A DNA stretch of 64,000 bases from NCBI GenBank assembly GCA_947258715.1, contig CAMYJH010000005.1, positions 62,001 through 126,000 of the forward strand, in the 5' to 3' direction. Below are positions 9,079 to 18,668 of the stretch, one piece after another. Every line of letters starts with the position of its first letter. The first letter of the stretch is position 1. The DNA is from an uncultured Gammaproteobacteria bacterium. Lineage in GTDB: Bacteria; Pseudomonadota; Gammaproteobacteria; HK1. Under the pieces are notes generated by a model that was not told the origin of the DNA, made no database searches, and saw only the letters and a list, made by a program, of their open reading frames with translations. A program made the translations under genes and the position numbers.

Positions 9079-10707
9079 ATGAGCTACCAAGTCCTGGCGC
9101 GCAAATGGCGGCCGAGAAATTTTGCCCAGATGGTGGGGCAAGACCACGTGGTGCGGGCACTTAAGAACGCACTGGACGTCGACCGGATGCATCACGCGTT
9201 TCTCTTCACCGGTACCCGGGGAGTCGGCAAGACCACCGTGGCCCGCATTCTGGCAAAGTGTCTGAACTGCGAGAAGGGCGTGACGTCGACGCCATGCGGA
9301 AGCTGTTCCAGCTGTGCCGAGATCGACGAAGGCCGCTTCGTGGATCTGTTGGAAGTGGACGCCGCCTCGCGCTCCAAGGTGGACGAGACTCGGGAGCTGA
9401 TGGATAACGTACAGTTTGCGCCGACCCGGGGCCGCTACAAGGTCTACCTCATTGACGAGGTGCACATGTTCTCGGACAAGAGCTTCAACGCGCTGCTCAA
9501 GACCCTCGAAGAGCCGCCACCCCACGTCAAGTTTCTGCTTGCGACCACGGACCCGCAAAAGCTGCCCATAACGGTGCTGTCGCGCTGCCTTCAGTTCAAC
9601 CTAAAGCGCTTGCCGCCGGAGCAGATTTCAGGGCACCTCGAAACGATTCTTAAGCACGAAGGCGTTGAGACGGAGCAAGCGGGCGTTCGCCTCATCGCCG
9701 CGGCGGCGGATGGCAGCATGCGCGACGCTCTAAGCCTGCTGGACCAGGCCATTGCCTTCGGTGGCGGCAAGCTCACGGAGTCCGATGTTCGCGCCATGCT
9801 GGGGGCGTTCGACTCGGGGCAGGTTCAGAAGCTGCTGCAAGCGCTTGCCGAGGGCGACGCTAGGTCAGTGATGGCGGCCGTTGATGCGCTCGCCAGCGAG
9901 GTGACCGACTTTGCCGAAGCTTTAAGTGCGGTGCTTTCTTTGCTGCAGAAAATTGCGCTGGTGCAAGCGGTTCCCGATGCCATGGAAGGCCGGCCCGAGA
10001 ATGAAGCGGTGAAAGGGCTGGCGGCTCGAATGCCGGCGGAAGACGTTCAGCTGTTTTACCAGATCGGATTGATCGGGCGGCGGGATCTGCCCCTGGCACC
10101 GGATCCGCGCGGCGGTTTCGAAATGGCGTTGCTGCGAATGCTGGCGTTTCAACCAGCAGCGGTCGGAGTCGGCGGAGCGGCGCCCGAATCGCCGCCGCAA
10201 AAACCGGGCCCGGAAGGCCGGGCCAGCGACAAACCGGTACCGCGGCGGGCGGCGACGATGAGAAGCAAGGCGGAAGGGACGCGGGACCCTGGGTCCATCT
10301 CCGCCGCCGAGTGGCCTGCGCTGGTGGAGGCGCTGAAGCTGACCGGGCTCGCGCGGGAGCTTGCCTCGAACTGCGCGCTTCGCTGCTCCACGGCGGAGCG
10401 GGTGTGCTTGGCGCTTGCTCCGGAACACGCGCAGCTGCTGAGGCCGGGGGTCCAGAACAAGCTGGAGTCGGCGCTGCATGCGGTCTTTCGAGGCAAGCCG
10501 GTGGTTATCGTGGAGGTCGATACTCCGAGTGCCGATACGCCCGCCGTCGCGCGCAAGCGCGCTGAGGAAAAGCGGCGCGCCAAGGCAGTGGAGGCGATTC
10601 AGGGCGACGCCTTTGTGCAGGATTTGTGTAACACCTTCGGTGCCAAGGTGGACCCCGAGTTGGTGCAGCCAATGCCTGGATCTAAAGGCGCCGATTCAAG
10701 AGACTGA
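9079..10707 (+). CDS. dnaX: DNA polymerase III subunits gamma/tau
   Basis: 542-residue clamp-loader ATPase of the replicative polymerase. Seen: the N-terminal SYQVLARKWRPRNF motif, Walker A GTRGVGKTT, four-cysteine zinc module (CLNCEKG...CGSCSSC), Walker B VYLIDEVHM and the SRC sensor segment, then the domain III collar and a basic C-terminal tau part from about residue 370. ATG 9079 is chosen because the protein starts at the canonical MSYQVLARKWRP. A short tau domain is present in the single frame. A GC hairpin (10207-10224) follows CAA AAA, but no true X-XXY-YYZ slippery heptamer is present, so production of gamma by frameshifting is not supported. Head of the dnaX-ybaB-recR block. Confidence 0.97.
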   Translation: MSYQVLARKWRPRNFAQMVGQDHVVRALKNALDVDRMHHAFLFTGTRGVGKTTVARILAKCLNCEKGVTSTPCGSCSSCAEIDEGRFVDLLEVDAASRSKVDETRELMDNVQFAPTRGRYKVYLIDEVHMFSDKSFNALLKTLEEPPPHVKFLLATTDPQKLPITVLSRCLQFNLKRLPPEQISGHLETILKHEGVETEQAGVRLIAAAADGSMRDALSLLDQAIAFGGGKLTESDVRAMLGAFDSGQVQKLLQALAEGDARSVMAAVDALASEVTDFAEALSAVLSLLQKIALVQAVPDAMEGRPENEAVKGLAARMPAEDVQLFYQIGLIGRRDLPLAPDPRGGFEMALLRMLAFQPAAVGVGGAAPESPPQKPGPEGRASDKPVPRRAATMRSKAEGTRDPGSISAAEWPALVEALKLTGLARELASNCALRCSTAERVCLALAPEHAQLLRPGVQNKLESALHAVFRGKPVVIVEVDTPSADTPAVARKRAEEKRRAKAVEAIQGDAFVQDLCNTFGAKVDPELVQPMPGSKGADSRD

Positions 10708-10826
10708 GTCCAGCAAGGCGGAAAGAAGCGATTTATGACTGGGTTGTACTCAGCGCGACGGGGTACGATTTGAGTCAAATCTGGCGATAGCGGTGGCAAT
10801 AAGAGAAGCCTACAGGAGTTGAATCT

Positions 10827-11150
10827 ATGAAAGGCGGGTTGGGAAACCTGATGCGACAGGCTCAGGAGATGCAGGAGAACCTGAAGAAGGCGCAGGAAGA
10901 AATCGCCGGCATGGAAGTGACCGGAGAATCCGGCGGCGGTTTGGTCAAGGTGGTGATGACGGGCCGCCACGACGTCCGTCGGGTCAGCATCGATCCGTCG
11001 CTCATCGGCGATGACAGGGAAATGCTCGAAGACCTAGTGGCCGCGGCGGTGAACGACGCGGTGCAGAAGGTGGAGGCCGAGACCCGGGACAAGTTCGCCG
11101 GGTTCACCGCAGGAATGGGCTTGCCCCCGGGAATGAAGCTGCCGTTCTGA
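10827..11150 (+). CDS. ybaB: YbaB/EbfC family nucleoid-associated protein
   Basis: 107-residue DNA-binding protein of the YbaB/EbfC family, forming tweezer-like dimers. Typical [26 protein letters not shown] helix, the [27 protein letters not shown] core and the C-terminal [11 protein letters not shown] ribosome binding site AGGAG precedes ATG 10827 by 8 bp. It lies between dnaX and recR as in most Gammaproteobacteria. Its exact role (nucleoid organisation, possibly recombination with RecR) is not settled in the family. Confidence 0.95.
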   Translation: MKGGLGNLMRQAQEMQENLKKAQEEIAGMEVTGESGGGLVKVVMTGRHDVRRVSIDPSLIGDDREMLEDLVAAAVNDAVQKVEAETRDKFAGFTAGMGLPPGMKLPF

Positions 11151-11212
11151 ATTACGCTCCTAGCTGCCGCTGAAGCCTTCGGCGTAGCATTGCCGCGGAG
11201 AAAAATTTTGCC

Positions 11213-11875
11213 ATGGCGGAAAGCCGTCTCAATTTTCAAGCCAGCCAGCAGATGAGCGACGAGCGGCTTGCCCAGCCCGCCCGCAGCAGCGTCATCGAGG
11301 AGCTGGTTCAAGCACTGCGCTGCCTGCCCGGCGTCGGCCCGAAGTCCGCCCAGCGCATGGCTTACCACTTGCTGCAGCGCGATCGGGAAGGCGGCAGTCG
11401 GCTTTCACTGGCCATTGGCGAAGCCGTCGCGCGGGTCGGAAACTGCCTACGTTGTCGTACTCTAACGGATGCCGAAGTCTGCGCCGTTTGTGCTGATGAT
11501 TCCAGGGATCCGGCCACCCTTTGCATCGTCGAATCGCCTGCGGACATGATCGCGATCGACAAGGGTACCGGCTATCGAGGCCTGTTCTTCGTTCTCATGG
11601 GACATTTGTCGCCCCTGGACGGCATCGGCCCGGAGCAAATCGGGCTCGATATTCTGGAGCACCGGCTTGATCGGGGTGAGGTGCGTGAAGTGGTGCTGGC
11701 CACCAGCTCCACCGTGGAAGGACAGGCCACCGCCCACTACATCGGCGAATTGGTGCGCGCCAGGGAGCTCAAAGCAACGCGCCTGGCCTACGGAATCCCT
11801 CTCGGCGGGGAGCTGGAATTCATCGACAGCTCCACCCTGGCGCACGCTTTCCGTGGACGCACCGAGCTCGACTAA
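11213..11875 (+). CDS. recR: Recombination mediator RecR
   Basis: Component of the RecFOR pathway that loads RecA on gapped DNA. Seen: helix-hairpin-helix (LRCLPGVGPKSAQRMAYHLL), a C4 zinc finger (CLRC...CAVC), and a Toprim domain starting at LCIVESPADMIAID. At 220 residues it is about 20 longer than usual; an internal ATG at 11252 (MSDERLAQ) would give the standard length of about 207. ATG 11213 has GGAG 12 bp upstream, the inner ATG has no clear site, so I kept the longer form. Third gene of dnaX-ybaB-recR. Confidence 0.95.
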   Translation: MAESRLNFQASQQMSDERLAQPARSSVIEELVQALRCLPGVGPKSAQRMAYHLLQRDREGGSRLSLAIGEAVARVGNCLRCRTLTDAEVCAVCADDSRDPATLCIVESPADMIAIDKGTGYRGLFFVLMGHLSPLDGIGPEQIGLDILEHRLDRGEVREVVLATSSTVEGQATAHYIGELVRARELKATRLAYGIPLGGELEFIDSSTLAHAFRGRTELD

Positions 11876-12147
11876 CGGCGGTCGAGCGAACGTCCGGCCC
11901 TCAGCTCGCGGATCCGGCCACGGTGCCGCCGGGCTCTTGCACCATCGAGTGGCCCTTCGGAGCGGCAGCTCAGGGCTTGTGCGGGGGGCCTCCGCTGCAC
12001 CGCGGACTTGGGACGCGCCGGGTGGCGGAATGGATATAGAGCGTACGACACCAGATTGAACCATCAGGCGCCGCCCCCGATCCACCGCGCCGCCAAGCAG
12101 CCAGGCGAGAGCGAGCCCAGTCTTTCTCTGCACCGCGAAGCCGCTGT

Positions 12148-12480
12148 TCAAGGGAGCAGGGCGTCAATCTTGGCAGCGCAAATAAAATCGTTTTCGGACA
12201 GCCCGCCGATGGCATGGGTGCTGTAACGGACTGCGCATCGGTTGTAGCCCACCTCGAGATCAGGGTGATGATCCTCCTGATGAGCGATCCAGGCCAGCGC
12301 GTTGACGAACTCAATGGTTCGGTGGAAGTTGGCGAATTTGAACTCGCGCTGAATCGATTTGCCGCCGGCCGAAAGCGTCCACGAGGGAAGCTGCCGGAGA
12401 TAGTTCTGTGCATCGCTCTCGCTCATTGCAGACACTCCGCCCTCGCAAGGTTTGCAGTGTTTCGAGGTCAAATCGATCAT
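12148..12480 (-). CDS. phhB: Pterin-4a-carbinolamine dehydratase
   Basis: 110-residue dehydratase that recycles the 4a-hydroxytetrahydropterin formed by phenylalanine hydroxylase; the same fold acts in DCoH. Recognisable signature: FKFANFHRTIEFVNALAWIAHQEDHHPDLEVGYNRCAVRYSTHAIGGLSENDF, with the paired histidines EDHHP. The N-terminal part with two cysteines (HCKPCEGG) matches gammaproteobacterial PhhB, supporting the start at 12480. No phenylalanine hydroxylase gene is adjacent. It is transcribed divergently from orn across about 200 bp. Confidence 0.93.
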   Translation of the reverse strand: MIDLTSKHCKPCEGGVSAMSESDAQNYLRQLPSWTLSAGGKSIQREFKFANFHRTIEFVNALAWIAHQEDHHPDLEVGYNRCAVRYSTHAIGGLSENDFICAAKIDALLP

Positions 12481-12683
12481 GATTTCCGCTCCATTAGTTT
12501 TTCGCCGCTAAGTTTGCCTTTTTACCTTAAAGCGCTTCAATCCCTCCACGCGTGATCAGCTCGCAGCACGCACAGACATGGGCTATCCCGCGGGCCGTCT
12601 ACACCGGGCGACTCTGCTAGACTTTTACATATCAGCCTTCTTCCTACTCGTAGCGAACAGCAGTTGATCGATTCTTGCGCCCA

Positions 12684-13235
12684 ATGGCCATCGACAACAA
12701 CAACCTGATCTGGATCGATCTCGAAATGACCGGACTGGATCCGGACCAGGACCGGATCATCGAAATCGCCACCATTGTTACCAACGCGTCTCTGGCGATA
12801 GTGGCCGAGGGCCCGGTAGTCGCCATCAGGCAGCCGGATTCGGTGCTCGAGGCCATGGACAGCTGGAACTGGGAAACCCACACCAACTCGGGGCTGATCG
12901 AGCGGGTGCGCGAGAGCGACTACGACGAGTCCGCCGCCTCGTCGGAGACGATTGCTTTTTTGAAACAACACGTTGAGCCGGGTAACTCACCCATGTGCGG
13001 TAACAGCGTTTGTCAGGACCGCCGTTTTCTTTACCGCTGGATGCCCGAGGTCGAGCGCTGCTTTCATTATCGCAACCTGGATGTGAGCAGCGTAAAAGAG
13101 CTGTGCAACCGATGGGCGCCGCAGATCGCGCAGGGGCTGAAGAAAAAAAGCACCCATCAGGCACTGCAGGACATTCGTGATTCCATCGACGAGCTGCGCT
13201 ACTACCGCGAACACTTTTTCAAACTGAGCTCTTGA
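12684..13235 (+). CDS. orn: Oligoribonuclease
   Basis: 183-residue 3'-5' exoribonuclease that degrades di- to pentaribonucleotides, including pGpG formed from c-di-GMP. DEDDh catalytic residues are visible: D and E in [11 protein letters not shown] in CQDRRFL, H and D in [13 protein letters not shown] chose ATG 12684 ([17 protein letters not shown]), which gives the family length; an in-frame TTG at 12675 adds three residues. In E. coli orn also lies near nnr-tsaE-amiB, and the same order follows here. No terminator seen before nnr. Confidence 0.97.
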   Translation: MAIDNNNLIWIDLEMTGLDPDQDRIIEIATIVTNASLAIVAEGPVVAIRQPDSVLEAMDSWNWETHTNSGLIERVRESDYDESAASSETIAFLKQHVEPGNSPMCGNSVCQDRRFLYRWMPEVERCFHYRNLDVSSVKELCNRWAPQIAQGLKKKSTHQALQDIRDSIDELRYYREHFFKLSS

Positions 13236-13329
13236 GACGAATCCAGAGTTTCGACGACATTATTGGAGCGCATGATGGCAAGGAGACGCCGTCGCCTTCG
13301 AAGCAGCTTTCGGGATTCGGACCACCGCC

Positions 13330-14823
13330 ATGAGCAACACACGATTACCGGATCGGCTCTACCGCGCGGCATCGGTGCGCGAGCTCGACCGCATTGCGAT
13401 AGAAGAGCTGGGGATACCCGGCGCTACGCTGATGGCTCGCGCCGGGGAGGCGGCTTTGGAGCTGCTGCTGCGCATCTGGCCGCGGGCAAAGGCCCTTGCG
13501 GTCGTGTGCGGCGCAGGCAATAACGCCGGCGACGGCTACGTGGTGGCGCGACTGGCCAAAGGGCAGGGCATGAATGTTCGGGTTGCGGATCTGGGCGACC
13601 CGACGCGCCTACGCGGCGACGCTCGAGGGGCCCGGCTTGCGCTGGAAGGCGCCGGGGTGCAGCCGGTGCCGTTTGCGCCCGCCGAGTTGGTTGGCGCCGA
13701 GGTCATTGTTGATGCCGTATTCGGCACCGGCCTCGACCGTACCGTGGAAGGTCGCTGGGCTTCGGCCATCGCCAGCATGAATGCCTCGTCGGTGCCGATT
13801 TTGGCGCTGGACATCCCCTCCGGGCTCAACGCGGACACCGGCCGGGTCATGGGTGAAGCGGTTCGCGCCACCGCCACGGTGACCTTCATCGGCTTGAAGC
13901 AGGGTCTGTTCACCGGCGACGGCCCGGATCGGTGCGGCCGGATCCATTTTCACGACCTGGCGGTTCCGGATTCGATCTACCAGCGACGTCCACCGGACGC
14001 GAGCCTGGACCGGCTGGAGAATTTCCACGCCGTGCTCGGAGTGCGGCCACGCGGTGCGCACAAGGGACGTTTTGGTCACGTGCTCGTCATCGGCGGAGAC
14101 AGCGGTTATCTCGGCGCCGCGCGCCTTGCCGCAGAGGCAGCGCTTCGCAGCGGCGCGGGACTGGTCAGCGTTGCCTCCAGGGTCGCCCACGCCCACGTGA
14201 TTAACGCCGGGCGTCCCGAAATCATGGGCCACGGCGTCGAGACGAAAGCAGAGCTTAATGCGCTCATCCGTCGCGCCGACGTGATCGCCTTGGGACCGGG
14301 ACTCGGGCAATCGAGCTGGGCCAGGCGAATGCTGGAGTCGGCGCTGGGGGCCGAAAAGCCCCTTGTGGTGGATGCGGACGGGCTCAACCTGCTGGCCGAG
14401 AACAAAGACGCCAGGCTGACTTCGAGCAGCGTGATGACGCCGCATCCCGGGGAAGCCGGGCGGCTGCTGAATTCCAGCGCTGCCGCGGTGGAAGCGGATC
14501 GGTTCGCCGCGCTGTCCTCCCTGGTTGAACGCTATTTAGCCGTCTGCGTGCTCAAGGGCGCCGGCACTTTAACCGCGGTGCCGGACGGCGGGCTCTACGT
14601 CTGTGCGGATGGTAATCCCGGGATGGCCACTGGCGGTATGGGCGACGTGCTCACCGGCGTTGTTGCGGCCCTCATGGCCCAGGGCATGAGGGCGCAAACC
14701 GCTGCCCGTGCCGGCGTCTGCCTGCACGCCCGCGCCGGGGATCTGGCCGCCGGCCGGCTGGAGCGGGGCACGCTGGCGTCGGATCTAATGCCCCAGCTGC
14801 GTATTCTGGTAAATGAAATCTGA
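13330..14823 (+). CDS. nnr: Bifunctional NAD(P)H-hydrate epimerase / ADP-dependent dehydratase
   Basis: 497-residue metabolite-repair enzyme that converts damaged NADHX and NADPHX back to NAD(P)H. N-terminal YjeF_N epimerase domain (about 1-210; CGAGNNAGDGYVVARL) and C-terminal ribokinase-like dehydratase domain (about 220-497; GVRPRGAHKGRFGHVLVIGGD, VMTPHPGEAGRLL and GNPGMATGGMGDVLTGVVAAL). Full length. The 3' end overlaps tsaE by 11 bp, giving the conserved nnr-tsaE-amidase order of E. coli. Confidence 0.96.
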   Translation: MSNTRLPDRLYRAASVRELDRIAIEELGIPGATLMARAGEAALELLLRIWPRAKALAVVCGAGNNAGDGYVVARLAKGQGMNVRVADLGDPTRLRGDARGARLALEGAGVQPVPFAPAELVGAEVIVDAVFGTGLDRTVEGRWASAIASMNASSVPILALDIPSGLNADTGRVMGEAVRATATVTFIGLKQGLFTGDGPDRCGRIHFHDLAVPDSIYQRRPPDASLDRLENFHAVLGVRPRGAHKGRFGHVLVIGGDSGYLGAARLAAEAALRSGAGLVSVASRVAHAHVINAGRPEIMGHGVETKAELNALIRRADVIALGPGLGQSSWARRMLESALGAEKPLVVDADGLNLLAENKDARLTSSSVMTPHPGEAGRLLNSSAAAVEADRFAALSSLVERYLAVCVLKGAGTLTAVPDGGLYVCADGNPGMATGGMGDVLTGVVAALMAQGMRAQTAARAGVCLHARAGDLAAGRLERGTLASDLMPQLRILVNEI

Positions 14824-15361
14824 GCACCCGGCCACGCGTGCGGGCGCGCGGGTGGCTACGGCGCAGGGGATGGAAGACATCGGCGCCGCCCTGGGGGAGG
14901 CGCTGCTGGGAGCCGGTGACGACCGTTGCGCATTCGATCACCTTGGGAGGGCGGTCGTGATCTATCTCCAGGGTCCGCTCGGCGCCGGCAAGACCACGTT
15001 CGCTCGTGGCGTTTTGAGAGCCTTTGGCGTCGCCGGGGCGGTGAAGAGTCCCACCTATACCCTCGTAGAGCCGTACGCCACCGTTTACGGCCCAGTGGCC
15101 CACTTCGACTTCTACCGCCTTGTCAGCCTGGAGGAAGTGGAATTCCTGGGGCTGCGTGAGTACCTGGACCGGGGGGTATGCTTGTTCGAATGGCCGGAGC
15201 GGGCACTCGGCGCCTTGCCGCCGGCAGACGTCTGGGTAGAAATTGCGCTCTCAGGACCCGCCCGCGACCTGACCGCGACCGCTTGCACATCCCCGGGTAC
15301 GGGGCTTCTAAAGCACCTCGTTTTACGTGAACTACTTCAAGAATCTGTCCCAAATACTTGA
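14813..15361 (+). CDS. tsaE: tRNA t6A biosynthesis ATPase TsaE
   Basis: 182-residue ATPase needed with TsaB, TsaC and TsaD for N6-threonylcarbamoyladenosine at position 37 of ANN-decoding tRNAs. Seen: P-loop GPLGAGKTTFARGVL, the VKSPTYTLVEPY switch segment, HFDFYRL and the LCLFEWPERA motif. It starts within the end of nnr, consistent with translational coupling. The N-terminus (about 15 residues before AQGMEDIGAALGEALL) is longer than in E. coli; GTG or ATG starts further in are possible. Confidence 0.95.
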   Translation: MKSEHPATRAGARVATAQGMEDIGAALGEALLGAGDDRCAFDHLGRAVVIYLQGPLGAGKTTFARGVLRAFGVAGAVKSPTYTLVEPYATVYGPVAHFDFYRLVSLEEVEFLGLREYLDRGVCLFEWPERALGALPPADVWVEIALSGPARDLTATACTSPGTGLLKHLVLRELLQESVPNT

Positions 15362-15418
15362 ATTAACTCGCGGTATGGTTTAGATAGTTGCTGAAAAGCG
15401 GTTAGGCACTGAAGAAAA

Positions 15419-16717
15419 ATGCGGGGATGGGGCGCGGCAATAACCCTGATGTGGGCCTCCACCTGCCTGGCCGGGCAGGTGCAGGTCGAGAACGTCCGAA
15501 CCTGGCCGGCGCCCGATCACACCCGCGTGGTATTCGATATCGACCGGCCGGTCGACCATACCCTGTTCATGCTCAAGAACCCCGGGCGCGTGGTGCTGGA
15601 TCTGCGTGCGGCCGATCTTGCTGCGAAGCTTCCCGAGCCCGAGACCAATGACCGGCTTCTGAAGCGCCTTCGCGCTGGGTCGCGCAAGGACGGCGTGCTG
15701 CGGGTGGTACTCGACCTGAAAGCCGACGTGCGGCCGAAAAGCTTCCAGCTCAAACCTAACTCTCAGTACGGTCATCGCCTGGTGATCGACCTTCAGGCCG
15801 CTGATGATCCGGCGCGCGCCGCAAGCTCTTCGCCCAGGAACAAAGCGCCCGCACGTATGCGCGATATCATCGTCGCCGTTGATCCCGGGCACGGGGGTGA
15901 AGACCCCGGTGCCATTGGCCGCAGGCGCACCAAAGAGAAAGATGTCGTGCTGGCGATCGCAAAGCGCCTCAAGGCCCGAGTCGACCGAGAACCGGGAATG
16001 CGCGCGGTGCTAACCCGGGATGGCGATTACTTCTTGGGTCTCCGGCGGCGGATGCAAATTGCCCGCCGTCACGGCGCCGATCTTTTCGTCTCAGTGCACG
16101 CCGACGCGTTCAGCGATCCGCGGGTGCACGGCAGCTCCGTGTACATACTCTCGCGCAACGGCGCCAGCAGTGAAGCCGCGCGGTGGCTGGCGGAGCAGGA
16201 GAACGCATCGGACTTGATAGGAGGTGTGTCGCTGGACGATAAGGACGAGCTGCTGGCTTCCGTTTTGCTCGATCTTTCTCAGACGGCAACTATCAGCGCC
16301 AGCACCGAAGTTGCGCGTAGCGTGTTGCAGCAGTTGCGATCGGTCGGTAAGACCCACAAGAAAAACGTCGAGCGGGCGGGTTTCATGGTGCTCAAGTCCC
16401 CGGATATTCCCTCGATTCTGGTGGAGGCAGACTTCATCTCTAATCCGCAGGTAGAGCGCCGGCTCAAGAGCTCCAGCCATCAGACCGCGCTCGCCGACGC
16501 CGTGGTTCGGGGAGTGCGCGAATACTTCAAGCGTAACGCGCCGCCCAATACGCTGTTCGCAACGCGCGAGCATGTCATCACCCGCGGCGACACGCTGTCC
16601 GCGATCGCCGTACGCTACGGCACCAGCGTTGCCGCGCTACGCAGCGCGAATAGGATCAACGGCTCCGATATTCGCGAAGGCGAAGTTCTGAGGATTCCGT
16701 ATGCTTCTGGGAGCTGA
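15419..16717 (+). CDS. amiB: N-acetylmuramoyl-L-alanine amidase with AMIN and LysM domains
   Basis: 432-residue periplasmic peptidoglycan amidase of the AmiB/AmiC type used in septal cell-wall splitting. Domains: signal peptide (about 1-18, cut after CLA), AMIN domain (about 20-130) for septal targeting, zinc Amidase_3 domain (about 150-375; DPGHGGEDPGAIG, VSVHADAF, SILVEADFISN carry the metal ligands) and a C-terminal LysM (about 383-428; HVITRGDTLSAIAVRYG). The LysM is absent in E. coli AmiB but common in Pseudomonas. mutL and miaA, which usually follow, are missing; a convergent hflD-mnmA unit sits there instead. Confidence 0.95.
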   Translation: MRGWGAAITLMWASTCLAGQVQVENVRTWPAPDHTRVVFDIDRPVDHTLFMLKNPGRVVLDLRAADLAAKLPEPETNDRLLKRLRAGSRKDGVLRVVLDLKADVRPKSFQLKPNSQYGHRLVIDLQAADDPARAASSSPRNKAPARMRDIIVAVDPGHGGEDPGAIGRRRTKEKDVVLAIAKRLKARVDREPGMRAVLTRDGDYFLGLRRRMQIARRHGADLFVSVHADAFSDPRVHGSSVYILSRNGASSEAARWLAEQENASDLIGGVSLDDKDELLASVLLDLSQTATISASTEVARSVLQQLRSVGKTHKKNVERAGFMVLKSPDIPSILVEADFISNPQVERRLKSSSHQTALADAVVRGVREYFKRNAPPNTLFATREHVITRGDTLSAIAVRYGTSVAALRSANRINGSDIREGEVLRIPYASGS

Positions 16718-16732
16718 ACAGCAATGTAACGA

Positions 16733-16753
16733 GTGATTCGTGATTGGTGATTC
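16733..16753. repeat. Three tandem GTGATTC/G heptamers
   Basis: GTGATTC-GTGATTG-GTGATTC in the gap between the convergent amidase and hflD genes. It resembles in style the permuted-word repeats at 818-913 and 24540-24617. No hairpin with a T-run terminator is visible in this gap. Confidence 0.55.
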
Positions 16754-16835
16754 TAAAGCTGTGAGTTGAGTCATCTTTCCACTATAGGAAATACGATATA
16801 CGAACCTTCTTGCGCAAATCCCGGGCGGAAATTTC

Positions 16836-17477
16836 TCAGCCTTCCAGCGTCGATAGCGCCATCTGCGCCCCGTGGACGATGCGTTTGCGTCCGAAAAGAA
16901 GTTTCAATCGCGAACCGCCCACCTGACGCCATAACACCGCCGCGCGAATTCCGGCCAGAAGCAGAGCCCGGATGCGGTTGGCCACGTCCGCGTCCTTGAG
17001 CAACTCGGGCTCACCCTGGACCAAAATCCGGGGGCTTAAGCGGCTGATGGTCTCGCTGTAGGCGTGGGCCAGATTGGCGATCACGGCCGGATCTTCCACC
17101 TCATCCGGCTTGGCGATTCCCTTTGCCGCTTCAATCTCCGAGCGCAGATTTTCCACCATCCAGGGTAGAGCGGTGAGCTTGCGTTCAAGAAACATGAGGT
17201 TGGCAGCGTAAGCGGTCAGTTCCGGGTCCTGCCTGAGATCGCGCTCGCCGAGCTGATCGATCAGCGTATCGAGCCCGTGCTTCACGCCCGCAACGCCACC
17301 GTACACCGATTCCGCGGACTCGGCGTCGAAGCGGAACACGCTGCCGATGCTGGCACGAAAGGCTGAAAGATTACTGCATCCCTCTTGGGCCACCTGCTTG
17401 ACCAGATTAACCGCCTGGTAGATGCCGGCAAGCGCGATGACGTCGTTATCCACGGCGCTGTTTGTTGCTGAAGTCAT
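16836..17477 (-). CDS. hflD: HflD family lysogenization regulator homologue
   Basis: 213-residue protein of the HflD (YcfC) family, which in E. coli is a membrane-associated protein that binds phage lambda CII; its normal cellular role is unclear. Family features seen: IALAGIYQAVNLVKQVAQEG at the N-terminus, SVYGGVAGVKHGLDTLIDQLG, and the C-terminal RIRALLLAGIRAAVLWRQVGGSRLKLLFGRKRI. It follows mnmA by 42 bp on the same strand, the conserved gammaproteobacterial pair. purB, often next, is not present. Confidence 0.95.
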   Translation of the reverse strand: MTSATNSAVDNDVIALAGIYQAVNLVKQVAQEGCSNLSAFRASIGSVFRFDAESAESVYGGVAGVKHGLDTLIDQLGERDLRQDPELTAYAANLMFLERKLTALPWMVENLRSEIEAAKGIAKPDEVEDPAVIANLAHAYSETISRLSPRILVQGEPELLKDADVANRIRALLLAGIRAAVLWRQVGGSRLKLLFGRKRIVHGAQMALSTLEG

Positions 17478-17519
17478 CTTGGTGTGATTGCCGCTTAACG
17501 GCTGGCGCCCATGCGCGGC

Positions 17520-18668
17520 TCAATGAGCGGGCACTTTGCTAATGGTCGCCCCGCCGAGACATTCCTCGCCATGGTAAAAGACGACCGACTGACCTGGCGT
17601 CACGGCCCATTGCGGTCGATCGAATCGGACCATCACGCGTCCCCGGGACACCGGCTCCACGCTGCAGGTCTGGTCCTCCTGCCGGTATCGGATTTTTGCC
17701 GTACAGCGAAGCGGCAGCGCCGGAGCGTGACCGGAGATCCAGTGCACCTCTTCTGCTTCGAGCTCTTCGGCGTAAAGCGCCGGATGTTCGCGTCCCTGGA
17801 CCACAACCAGTGCGTTTCGCTCGCAGTCCTTCGCCGCAACGTACCATGCCCGTCCGTCGCCGTGACGGTGGCCTCCGATGCCGAGCCCCTGGCGCTGTCC
17901 GATGGTGTAGTACGTCAATCCGTCGTGGCTTCCGAGTTCGCGGCCCTCTACGCTAACGATGGGCCCGGGGTCGCGTGGTATGTAATGTTCCAGGAACGAC
18001 TTGAACGGTCGCTCGCCGATAAAACAGATCCCGGTACTGTCTTTGCGCGCGTGATTATGAAGCTCGAAGCGCCGCGCGAGCTCGCGCACTTCACCTTTAT
18101 CCATCGAGCCTACGGGAAACACCGCGCGCTTGAGCTGACCTTGGTTCAGCAGGCAGAGAAAATAACTTTGATCCTTCTTCCCGTCCCGCGCCTTCAGCAG
18201 CTGATAGCGTCCGTTGCGGTGCTCGATACGCGCATAGTGACCGGTGGCGATGACGTCGGCGCCCAAGTCCGTTGCAAAGTCCAGAAACGCTCGGAATTTG
18301 ATTTCCCGGTTACAGAGGACGTCAGGATTCGGCGTTGCGCCGCGGCGATAAACTTCGACGAAGTGCGAAAAGACGTTGTCCCAGTACTCGGCTGAGAGGT
18401 TAACGGTCTTCAACTCCACCCCGAGGCGATCGCAGACGCGCCGCGCATCCTCGAGATCCTGAGCGGCCGCGCAGTACTCCCCGTTGTCGTCTTCTTCCCA
18501 GTTTTTCATGAACACGGCACGAACGGACAATCCCGCCTGCTTGAGCAACAGAAGGGACACGGCGGAATCCACGCCGCCAGAGACGCCGACAATGACGCTG
18601 GACGTTGCGCCGATCTTTCTCCACGCTACCGCCGATTGCGCGCGATTGTTGTTAGCCTGCTTTAACAT
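17520..18668 (-). CDS. mnmA: tRNA-specific 2-thiouridylase MnmA
   Basis: 382-residue enzyme that thiolates U34 of tRNA Lys, Glu and Gln using a persulfide relay. PP-loop VSGGVDSAVSLLLL, catalytic cysteines in TPNPDVLCNREIKF and DSTGICFIGERPF, and the GQRQGLGIGGHRHGDGRAWYV segment are all intact. The start at ATG 18668 leaves about 24 residues before VIVGVSGG, some 14 longer than E. coli MnmA; the frame is open further upstream to 18854, but that part is unlike MnmA. Forms an operon with hflD. Confidence 0.96.
   Translation of the reverse strand: MLKQANNNRAQSAVAWRKIGATSSVIVGVSGGVDSAVSLLLLKQAGLSVRAVFMKNWEEDDNGEYCAAAQDLEDARRVCDRLGVELKTVNLSAEYWDNVFSHFVEVYRRGATPNPDVLCNREIKFRAFLDFATDLGADVIATGHYARIEHRNGRYQLLKARDGKKDQSYFLCLLNQGQLKRAVFPVGSMDKGEVRELARRFELHNHARKDSTGICFIGERPFKSFLEHYIPRDPGPIVSVEGRELGSHDGLTYYTIGQRQGLGIGGHRHGDGRAWYVAAKDCERNALVVVQGREHPALYAEELEAEEVHWISGHAPALPLRCTAKIRYRQEDQTCSVEPVSRGRVMVRFDRPQWAVTPGQSVVFYHGEECLGGATISKVPAH

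Noticed and set aside
10198..10224. CAA AAA followed by a perfect 7-bp GC hairpin in dnaX, as a programmed -1 frameshift site
   Set aside because: The heptamer is G-CAA-AAA, not X-XXY-YYZ, so the P-site tRNA could not re-pair in the -1 frame. No Shine-Dalgarno-like stimulator is seen before it.
12015..12075. tRNA-Leu-like stretch (GCCGGGTGGCGGAATGG...) downstream of recR
   Set aside because: No T-arm GGTTCRA, no anticodon stem, and no acceptor stem pairing; resemblance is limited to the 5' end.
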